A DNA stretch of 64,000 nt, from positions 8,370,001-8,434,000 of the forward strand of contig NZ_JADBEF010000001.1 in assembly GCF_014873535.1 (NCBI RefSeq), written 5' to 3'. Position numbers and translations under genes: made by a program. Positions 58,221 to 64,000 of this stretch are shown in pieces. The notes below the pieces were generated by a model. It was not told the DNA's origin. It saw nothing but the letters and a program-made list of their open reading frames with translations, and did no database searches. The stretch is from Nonomuraea africana. GTDB taxonomy: Bacteria > Actinomycetota > Actinomycetes > Streptosporangiales > Streptosporangiaceae. Within the stretch, counting starts at the first letter, position 1, and every line of letters starts with the position of its first letter.

Positions 58221-58259
58221 GAGAGGTACGGCACGCTTGTGCCGTACCTCTCTATATTT
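58221..58259 (+). terminator. Rho-independent terminator after glmM
   Basis: A perfect 14-bp stem GAGAGGTACGGCAC/GTGCCGTACCTCTC with GCTT loop (58221-58252), followed by TATATTTG. It starts 9 nt after the glmM stop and ends 14 nt before the next start codon. Confidence 0.9.
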
Positions 58260-58265
58260 GTCCGG

Positions 58266-58733
58266 GTGATCTCCTTACGTGCGCTCGCGGGCGCGATTCT
58301 CGCCTCAGCCCTCCTTCTCGGCACCGCGCCCGCCGCTGAGGCGGCGGCCAGACCAGGCAACGGCAGGGTGCTCTACGCGGGCCTCAGCGGCGGCGAGGGC
58401 CATCTCAAGGTGAAGAACGGCACGACGAGGGACGCCGTCGTCACGCTGGTCAGAGGCAAGCAGAAGGCGCTGAGCTTCTACATCCGGGCGCGGTCGAACG
58501 CGACGCTCAAGGGTGTCGTGGATGGGACCTACCGGGTCTACTACACGACGGGGACCCACTTCAGCACCTCCAAGAAGCGGTTCACGCGGAGCGCGACCTA
58601 TCGGCGTTTCGACAGTTCGCTGAGGTACCGGACGACCTCGAGGTCGGCGACGATCTGGACGCTGACCCTCAAGCCGGCGATCGGCGGCAACGCCACGACC
58701 TCCGGCGTCGACCCGAAGGACTTCCCCTCCTGA
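58266..58733 (+). CDS. Small secreted protein, function unknown
   Basis: 155 aa from GTG 58266. Signal peptide MISLRALAGAILASALLLGTAPAAEA, cleavage likely after AEA (~residue 26). The mature part looks beta-rich: LKVKNGTTRDAVVTLVRGKQKALSFYIRARSNATLKGVVDGTYRVYYTTG, then FTRSATYRRF and SATIWTLTLKPAIGGNATTSGVDPKDFP. I recall similar uncharacterised secreted domains in actinomycetes, without a function. It begins 14 nt after the hairpin of a terminator whose tail includes TATATT, so a leaderless transcript is possible. Confidence 0.72.
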   Translation: MISLRALAGAILASALLLGTAPAAEAAARPGNGRVLYAGLSGGEGHLKVKNGTTRDAVVTLVRGKQKALSFYIRARSNATLKGVVDGTYRVYYTTGTHFSTSKKRFTRSATYRRFDSSLRYRTTSRSATIWTLTLKPAIGGNATTSGVDPKDFPS

Positions 58734-58754
58734 CCCTCTGGCGTATGACACCTA

Positions 58755-58915
58755 CGTGGGGCGGTGGCCGGGGTTCTTCTGGGATATCGGGAGGGCCCGG
58801 GCTGGCGTCCCACGGGCTTTCTGGGGTGTCGGGAGGGCCCGGGCTGGCGTCCCACGGATGACCACCGACGTGGGGCGGTGGCCTGGGTTTCCCGGGTGTC
58901 GGGAGGCCCCGCCCG
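58755..58915. repeat. GC-rich intergenic repeat patch
   Basis: An identical 29-bp sequence (TCGGGAGGGCCCGGGCTGG then nine bases) occurs at 58787-58815 and 58829-58857, 42 bp apart. A larger unit beginning CGTGGGGCGGTGGCC recurs at 58755 and 58869. The patch fills the space between convergent genes. Confidence 0.75.
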
Positions 58916-58922
58916 GGGTGGG

Positions 58923-59639
58923 TTACTCGTCGCCGGTCAGGGAGAAGGCGCGTAGGCGCTGGCCCGCCCACAGCACGCTGCCGACCGTGACGACGATCAG
59001 CGCGGGTACGGCGAAACTCAGCTTCACGTCGGTCGACAGGAACGGCGAGGTGCTGATCTGGTCGGCGATCGACCGGGCCCACTGCTGCACGGAGAACTGC
59101 CTGACCCCGGACACGAAGTTGCCGATCAGGCCCTCCCACACTAGCGCGTAGATGATTCCGGTGGTGACCGCGTGCCTGGTGACCACGCCCAGCAGCAGGA
59201 AGAGCGCGGCATAGGCGACGCCCCCGGACAGCGCGCCCACGGTGAAGCCGGTGGCGATGCCCGACTCCCCTCCGACCAGGAGCCACGCCGCCACGAAGGT
59301 CGGAACGGCGGCGAAGACGGCCAGCAGCGAGGCGGCGACGGCGAACTTGGTCTGCGCGATGACGGGCCGCGAGATCGGCTTGGACAGCAGGTGCAGCACG
59401 GTGCCGTCGTCGATCTCCGGCGCGATCACGCCGGTGCCCGCGATCAGTCCGAGGAGCGGCAGCATGGTGCCGACGGCGAAGCTCTGCATGAGCGTGACGG
59501 CCGAGCGCTCGTCCGCGCTGCCGACCAGCCGCAGCAGCACCGCGAGCCCCACGAGGCCGAGCGGGAGCAGGATCAGCAGCAGGATGCGGCGGCGGCCGAG
59601 GACCGCGCGGTAGGTGATGCCCGCTACGACGCCGTTCAC
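58923..59639 (-). CDS. ABC transporter permease
   Basis: 238 aa, about six predicted membrane segments (ILLLILLPLGLVGLAVLLRLV, FAVGTMLPLLGLIAGTGVI, AVAASLLAVFAAVPTFVAAWLL, VAYAALFLLLGVV, FAVPALIVVTVGSVLWAG) of the ABC-2 type. Between helices lies PEIDDGTVLHLLSKPISRPVI, typical of this class. GTG start overlaps the stop of the upstream ATPase gene by one base. Last gene of a four-gene operon; substrate unknown. Confidence 0.82.
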   Translation of the reverse strand: MNGVVAGITYRAVLGRRRILLLILLPLGLVGLAVLLRLVGSADERSAVTLMQSFAVGTMLPLLGLIAGTGVIAPEIDDGTVLHLLSKPISRPVIAQTKFAVAASLLAVFAAVPTFVAAWLLVGGESGIATGFTVGALSGGVAYAALFLLLGVVTRHAVTTGIIYALVWEGLIGNFVSGVRQFSVQQWARSIADQISTSPFLSTDVKLSFAVPALIVVTVGSVLWAGQRLRAFSLTGDE

Positions 59640-60553
59640 TACGAGCTCCTCGTGATCAGGTAGGCGAAGACGCTCTCGAGGTCCTCGTCGGCGGGGGAGA
59701 CCTGGTGCAGGTGGACGCCCTCGTGCCGGGCGACGCGCGGCAGCAGCCAGGCGAAGCGGCGGAACTCCGTCGCCTGGACCTCCAGCCCGTTGGGTGTGAG
59801 GGTGACGCCGCCCGCCGAACGGTCGGCGATCAGCGCGGCGGCCAGCTTCCTGTCGTCGCTGGAGCGGATCCTGAACAGGTGCGGCCGGTCGGTCATCAGC
59901 CTGCGGATCTCGCGGAAGTCGCCGGAGGCGGCGTGCCGGCCCGCCACCACGACCTCGATGTGCTGGGCGACGCGCTCGACCTCCTCCAGGATGTGCGAGC
60001 TGAACAGGATGGTCTTGCCCGCGGTGCCCATGGCCTTGATGAGGTCCATGAGGTGCATCCGCTGGCGGGGGTCCATGCCGTTGAAGGGCTCGTCGAGCAG
60101 GAGCACCTGGGGGTCGTGGACGAGGGCGGCGGCGACCTTGACGCGCTGCTTCATGCCCTTGGAGTAGGTCTCGACGCGGCGGTCGCGCGCGGGTTCCATC
60201 TCGACCATGGCCAGCGCCTTGGTGGCGGCGTCCTCGGGCGCGGGCAGGCCGTGCAGCCTGGCCGCCGACAGCACGAACTGCCAGCCGGTGAGGAAGCCGT
60301 AGACGCCCTCGCGCTCGGGCACCAGCCCGATATGGCGGTAGATCTGGTGGTTCTTCCAGGTCGGCGTGCCGTCGAGGGTGACCGTGCCGCCCGAGGCGGC
60401 CAGGAATCCGGCCATCATGTGCAGCAGCGTCGACTTGCCGGCGCCGTTGGGCCCGAGCAGTCCGGTGACGCCGGGGCCGATGGTCATGGTGATGTCGTTG
60501 ACGGCCACCACGTTGCCGTACCAGCGCGAGGCCTGGGATAGCTCGATCTTCAC
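59639..60553 (-). CDS. ABC transporter ATP-binding protein
   Basis: 304 aa. Walker A GLLGPNGAGKSTLLHMMAG, Q-loop region GLVPEREGVYGFLTG, signature ETYSKGMKQRVKVAAALVHDP, Walker B VLLLDEPFNGMDPRQR, switch ILFSSHILEEVERVA. The C-terminal ~90 residues are a degenerate extension common in ABC-2 exporters (CcmA/NatA type). GTG 60551-60553 overlaps the preceding permease by 4 nt and matches the family start. Confidence 0.88.
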   Translation of the reverse strand: MKIELSQASRWYGNVVAVNDITMTIGPGVTGLLGPNGAGKSTLLHMMAGFLAASGGTVTLDGTPTWKNHQIYRHIGLVPEREGVYGFLTGWQFVLSAARLHGLPAPEDAATKALAMVEMEPARDRRVETYSKGMKQRVKVAAALVHDPQVLLLDEPFNGMDPRQRMHLMDLIKAMGTAGKTILFSSHILEEVERVAQHIEVVVAGRHAASGDFREIRRLMTDRPHLFRIRSSDDRKLAAALIADRSAGGVTLTPNGLEVQATEFRRFAWLLPRVARHEGVHLHQVSPADEDLESVFAYLITRSS

Positions 60554-61404
60554 CGGGAGGCCGCCTTCCGGTAGCGGAGGATGAACGCCGTCAGGCTCAG
60601 GCCGAGGAGCGCGACGAGCACGATCGCCGAGAACACACCGCTGGGGTAGGAGTAGCCGTTGGCGGGCGCGGTGCCGAACAGCCCCGACTGCACCGAGTCG
60701 ACCAGGAAGAACGGGTTGATCAGCCACGACCACTCGGCCACGTCGGCGCGTCCCATCGACTCGAAGGTCGCGAACAGCACGGTCGAGACGGCGGAGGCGA
60801 GCAGGTAGACCGCGATGACGGAGGCGACGCCGAGGCCGCGGCGCGGGGTGAAGGAGGCCAGCGCGAGCCCGAAGGTCGACAGCAGCAGGGCGAGCAGCAG
60901 CGCGGCGACGAGCCCGGCGACGTACTCCTTGGTGTGCGGCGGTCCCGGCGGGTCGACCAGGAGCTCGCCGACGTACATCACCGTCAGCGGCAGGGCGACC
61001 AGCGCGAACAGCGCGGCGCTCATGGCCACGACCTTGGCGGCGACGTAGTCGAGCGTCGAGACCGGCCGCGACAGGTAGAGCGGGAGCACCTTGAAGCGCA
61101 AGTCGGGCGCGGTGATCGTGGGCGACTGCGCGGCCAGGAAGATCGCGATCACGGCCTGCATGATGACCGGGTAGTTGGTGTAGCCGATCTCGTTGCGGCC
61201 GAGCATCGCCATCATCGCGATGGAGACGACCGGCAGCAGCAGCATGGAGGCGGCCAGCAGGAACGGCATGAGCTTGCTGCGGGCCCTGCGGCCCAGGCCG
61301 AAGATGCTGCGCAGGTTCTGGGTGATCAGCGCGCGTACGGTGTGGGCGCGGCCCAGCCGTACCCCTTCGTAGTGGCGGTAGCCGATGTCGTAGATCTCAG
61401 ACAC
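60550..61404 (-). CDS. ABC transporter permease
   Basis: 284 aa ABC-2 permease. Cytoplasmic N-terminus IYDIGYRHYEGVRLGRAH, then about six helices (LMPFLLAASMLLLPVVSIAMM, PVIMQAVIAIFLAAQSPTI, VVAMSAALFALVALPLTVMYV, LVAALLLALLLSTFGLALASF, SVIAVYLLASAVSTVLF, VFSAIVLVALLGLSLTAFIL). LPLYLSRPVSTLDYVAAK matches the conserved loop. GTG 61402-61404 overlaps the first ATPase by 8 nt. Confidence 0.84.
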   Translation of the reverse strand: MSEIYDIGYRHYEGVRLGRAHTVRALITQNLRSIFGLGRRARSKLMPFLLAASMLLLPVVSIAMMAMLGRNEIGYTNYPVIMQAVIAIFLAAQSPTITAPDLRFKVLPLYLSRPVSTLDYVAAKVVAMSAALFALVALPLTVMYVGELLVDPPGPPHTKEYVAGLVAALLLALLLSTFGLALASFTPRRGLGVASVIAVYLLASAVSTVLFATFESMGRADVAEWSWLINPFFLVDSVQSGLFGTAPANGYSYPSGVFSAIVLVALLGLSLTAFILRYRKAASR

Positions 61405-62290
61405 GGAACACGTCCTCGATTCGCTGCCTGCCCTGTTCGAGGCGGATGAGGCACAGGTCCAGGTCGCACACCGCGTCGCGGATGGTGTCGTAGGTCTCGG
61501 GGCCCCTGACCTGCACCAGGAGGCCGCGCCCGTGCGCGGTGACGGACTGCCCGAGCTCGGACAGCCTGGCCGCCAGCGGCTCGGCGCCCTCCTCGACCTC
61601 GACGGTGAGGACCTGGGTGCTCTGGGTGAACTCGGTGATGGCGCTGGAACGCAGCAGCCGGCCGCCGTCGATGACGATGACGTGGTCGCAGACGCGTTCG
61701 AGCTCGCCGAGCAGGTGGGAGGTGACCAGGACGCTGATGCCGAACTCGGTGCCGATGCGCCTGATCAGCGTGAGCATCTCGTCGCGGCCCTGCGGGTCGA
61801 GGCCGTTGGTCGGCTCGTCGAGGAAGACCAGCTGCGGGTCGTGGACGAGCGCCTGCGCGAGCTTGACGCGCTGCTTCATGCCGGTGGAGTAGCCGCCGAT
61901 GGCGCGGTAGCGCTCCTCGTACAGGCCGACGTGGCGCAGCACGTCGGCGGCGCGCTCACGGGCGGCGGTGCGGGGGAGTCCGGAGATCTGCGCGAGGTGG
62001 ACGACCAGTTCGGTCGCGGACACGTCGGGCGGCAGGCAGTCGTGCTCGGGCATGTAGCCGACGAGGCCGCGGATCTGCGGGCCCTGCGTGACGACGTCGA
62101 GGCCGAACACCTCGGCCCGGCCCGCCGTGGGCGGCAGCAGGCCGAGCAGGATCTTGATCAGCGTGGACTTGCCCGCTCCGTTGGCGCCCACGAGGCCGGT
62201 GACGCCCGCTTCGACCGTGACGGAGAGCTGGTCCAGCGCGGTCACCGTGGGGAAGCGTTGGGTCAGCCCCTCGGTCGCGAGGATGTGCAT
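61397..62290 (-). CDS. ABC transporter ATP-binding protein
   Basis: 297 aa. Walker A GLVGANGAGKSTLIKILLG, Q-loop GYMPEHDCLPPD, signature GGYSTGMKQRVKLAQALVHDP, Walker B LVFLDEPTNGLDPQGRDE, switch VLVTSHLLGELERV. Start ATG 62288-62290. First gene of the ATPase-permease-ATPase-permease operon, where every junction overlaps (8, 4 and 1 nt). The two ATPases are paralogous; two separate or one mixed transporter are both possible. Confidence 0.88.
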   Translation of the reverse strand: MHILATEGLTQRFPTVTALDQLSVTVEAGVTGLVGANGAGKSTLIKILLGLLPPTAGRAEVFGLDVVTQGPQIRGLVGYMPEHDCLPPDVSATELVVHLAQISGLPRTAARERAADVLRHVGLYEERYRAIGGYSTGMKQRVKLAQALVHDPQLVFLDEPTNGLDPQGRDEMLTLIRRIGTEFGISVLVTSHLLGELERVCDHVIVIDGGRLLRSSAITEFTQSTQVLTVEVEEGAEPLAARLSELGQSVTAHGRGLLVQVRGPETYDTIRDAVCDLDLCLIRLEQGRQRIEDVFRV

Positions 62291-62300
62291 GATCCGGACA

Positions 62301-63281
62301 CTACCCGCGAAGAGCCCCAGGCGGCCTCGTTCGCGCGGACGAACCGTGGCTCATCCCATGGGGCCAGATCGTGCGCTGGAGGTACAGAACGGCCGTGCCC
62401 GAGATGACCATGCCCACGATGTTGACGAACAGTTGCAGCGCCGACCCGCCCACCTCGGGCCAGTTGCCGAGGGCCATCGCGACGGCGGCGTACCCGGCGG
62501 CCGGGATCGTGGTGACCGAGATGAAGACGCCGACCAGCGCGGAGGACTTGCCGGCGGTGATGGACAGCACGCCCGCCGCGCCGGCCAGCAGGGCGACGAT
62601 GAAGGACCACTTGTCGGGCTTGACGATGAACTGGACCTCGTCGTGGCCGATGTCGAGGGAGTTCTGGTCGATCCAGCCGAGCCCTCGGGAGACCAGCGCG
62701 CAGGCGAGGGTGATCGCGATGCCGGCCGCGAAGCCAATCGCGAGGATCTTGAGCGCCCTGCCGACCAGGTGGAGGCGGCCGGTCAGCAGGCCGAAGCAGG
62801 CGGCCGCGATCGCGCCGAACTCGGGACCGAGGACCATCGCGCCGACGATCAGCACCAGCGAGTTGGTCACGACGCCGATGCCGGCGAGCTGGGTGGCGAT
62901 GGCGATGAAGGCCAGGTAGGCCCAGGTGAGGCGCAGGTCGTCGTCGACGCGTTGAGCGAGCTCGGCCCACACCACGGCGTCGTCGCCGTCGCCGGGGGCC
63001 TGTTCCTCGGCCTCGGCCGCGGCGTGCGATATCGACAGATCGACGTTCTCGACCGCGATCGAGCCCTCCTGCTCGAGCCACCTGACCCTGTCGATGACCT
63101 CGTTGGCGGCCTCGCGCGCCATGTCGCAGAAGATCAGGTCGCCGCGGGGCTCACGGGCGGCGCCCTCGACGACGGCGATGTTGGTCACGCCCGTGCAGCT
63201 CTCCAGGATCCCGACGACTTCATCGGTGCGGGGAGAGGGGCTGATGAGTCGCAGATGCAGCACGCGCCCATTGTCGTCCAT
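62301..63281 (-). CDS. DUF389 membrane protein
   Basis: 326 aa from ATG 63279-63281 (MDDNGRVLHLRLISPSPRTDEVV). Residues 1-80 look like a small soluble domain (VGILESCTGVTNIAVVEGAA); the rest is the DUF389 membrane domain with about six helices and the signature GVVTNSLVLIVGAMVLGPEFGAIAAACFGLLTG plus SKSSALVGVFISVTTIPAAGYAAVAMALG-like text (here GKSSALVGVFIS). Family function is unproven. The frame is open upstream to 63344 but lacks a good alternative start. It lies 10 nt upstream of the ABC operon start, same strand. Confidence 0.8.
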   Translation of the reverse strand: MDDNGRVLHLRLISPSPRTDEVVGILESCTGVTNIAVVEGAAREPRGDLIFCDMAREAANEVIDRVRWLEQEGSIAVENVDLSISHAAAEAEEQAPGDGDDAVVWAELAQRVDDDLRLTWAYLAFIAIATQLAGIGVVTNSLVLIVGAMVLGPEFGAIAAACFGLLTGRLHLVGRALKILAIGFAAGIAITLACALVSRGLGWIDQNSLDIGHDEVQFIVKPDKWSFIVALLAGAAGVLSITAGKSSALVGVFISVTTIPAAGYAAVAMALGNWPEVGGSALQLFVNIVGMVISGTAVLYLQRTIWPHGMSHGSSARTRPPGALRG

Positions 63282-63326
63282 TCGATGTTGACAGCGCGTT
63301 GACGAGCCTCCGGCAGGCTGCCCTCC

Positions 63327-63458
63327 ATGACGATCCGCTGCCATGAGGAGGGCGAGCCGTGCTGGTTCGCCGATATCGACGATCTCGGGTGCCAGGGCCG
63401 GTTCGCGGCCTATCTGGCGGAGGAGCTGGTCAGGTCCGGCGTAGCCGTACCCGCTTGA
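63327..63458 (+). CDS. Possible 43-aa protein
   Basis: ATG 63327 to TGA 63456-63458 reads MTIRCHEEGEPCWFADIDDL then GCQGRFAAYLAEELVRSGVAVPA, with three cysteines (5, 12, 22) and an amphipathic C-terminal helix. Its 3' end overlaps the convergent coaA stop region by 29 bp, and codon third positions are G/C-rich. It fills a gap that otherwise holds nothing. No family recognised and no clear ribosome binding site; coding status is uncertain. Confidence 0.35.
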   Translation: MTIRCHEEGEPCWFADIDDLGCQGRFAAYLAEELVRSGVAVPA

Positions 63459-64000
63459 TGGCGTGGTCGGCGCCCTTCTGCAGCACCAGGCCCGCGCGCC
63501 CGCGTGTGGGCAGGATGTTCTCGACGAGGTTGCGCTCGTTGATGTCGCGCCACACGTTCCTCGCGAAGGCGGTGGCCTCCTCCTCCGAGAGCTCGGCGAT
63601 GTGCTTGAAGTAGGACTTGGGGTCCTCGAAGGCGGTACGGCGCAGCTGGTGGAAGCGGTGGACGTACCAGTTGCGGATGTCCTCCACCTTGGCGTCCACG
63701 TAGATGGAGAAGTCGAAGTAGTCGTTGACCGCGAGCGCGGCGGGCGGGGCGGGCTGCAGCACGTTCAGCCCCTCGATGATGAGGATGTCGGGCTTCTTCA
63801 CGATCTGGCTCGCGCCGGGGACGATGTCGTACTCCAGGTGGGAGTAGACGGGCGCGTGCACCTCGGCGCCGCCGGCCTTCACCTCGGCCACGAACCGCAC
63901 CAGCGCCCGCCGGTCGTAGCTCTCGGGGAAGCCCTTGCGGTGCATGATCCCCCTGGCCTCCAGCACCTCGTTGGGGTAGAGGAAGCTGTCGGTGGTGATC
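63430..64000 (-). CDS. coaA: Pantothenate kinase type I, 5' end missing
   Basis: C-terminal 189 residues; the frame continues past base 64000, so the P-loop is outside. ATP-dependent phosphorylation of pantothenate, first step of CoA synthesis. Visible: ITTDSFLYPNEVLEARGIMHRKGFPESYDRRALVRFV, YSHLEYDIVPG, PDILIIEGLNVLQ, YFDFSIYVDAKVEDIRNWYVHRFHQLRRTAFEDPKSYF and NVWRDINERNLVENILPTRGRAGLVLQKGADHAIKRVRLRR, all CoaA-typical. coaA after glmM is the usual actinobacterial neighbourhood. Confidence 0.95.
   Translation of the reverse strand, partial: ITTDSFLYPNEVLEARGIMHRKGFPESYDRRALVRFVAEVKAGGAEVHAPVYSHLEYDIVPGASQIVKKPDILIIEGLNVLQPAPPAALAVNDYFDFSIYVDAKVEDIRNWYVHRFHQLRRTAFEDPKSYFKHIAELSEEEATAFARNVWRDINERNLVENILPTRGRAGLVLQKGADHAIKRVRLRRT

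Overview
This is a chromosomal window from a high-GC Gram-positive bacterium. Codon third positions are strongly G/C, GTG and TTG starts are common, and the order tRNA-Trp-secE-nusG-rplKA / rplJL / rpoBC / rpsLG-fusA-tuf / S10-spc-alpha / rplM-rpsI-glmM / coaA is the Actinobacteria arrangement. An mce-type locus, SigE-family ECF factors, a class F sortase and DUF1707 proteins fit a filamentous actinomycete. A Streptosporangiaceae member such as Nonomuraea is my best inference from gene order; no species can be read from the sequence.

Layout. 1-7.5 kb is accessory: a truncated acyl-CoA dehydrogenase, a repeat-rich spacer, a SAM methyltransferase, two ECF sigma genes each overlapping a membrane protein gene (the second partner carries a PASTA domain), an adenosine deaminase-like gene and a small membrane protein. 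7.6-13.9 kb holds a class I aminotransferase, tRNA-Trp, secE, nusG, rplK-rplA, an LppX/LprG-like lipoprotein, and rplJ-rplL behind an L10-type leader. 14.1-17.5 kb is a decayed mce locus: intact mceG, a frameshifted yrbEA, scraps of yrbEB and an Mce protein, then two intact Mce-associated membrane proteins. 17.5-25.3 kb is rpoB-rpoC. 25.3-26.2 kb is a repeat-rich spacer ending in the str-operon promoter. 26.2-30.6 kb is rpsL-rpsG-fusA-tuf. 30.8-43.7 kb is the S10 and spc operons through secY-adk-map. 43.7-46.1 kb carries a DUF1707 protein, a small secreted protein and a class F sortase with a possible substrate. 46.3-51.4 kb is infA-rpmJ-rpsM-rpsK-rpsD-rpoA-rplQ-truA. 51.4-55.6 kb, on the minus strand, encodes two membrane proteins sharing an extracytoplasmic domain and a CAP-domain protein. 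55.8-58.7 kb is rplM-rpsI-glmM and a small secreted protein. 58.9-64 kb, on the minus strand, is an ABC ATPase-permease-ATPase-permease operon, a DUF389 protein and the 3' part of coaA.

Most of the window is the core transcription and translation machinery, expressed in long operons with coupled (1-8 nt overlapping) genes. Several longer spacers inside these operons carry strong, often tetraloop-capped hairpins that are unlike each other in sequence. The less ordinary material is the ECF/PASTA cassette, the mce relic, the sortase pair, the tandem shared-domain membrane proteins, and three intergenic patches of short GC-rich repeats, two of which share a 22-bp identical core.
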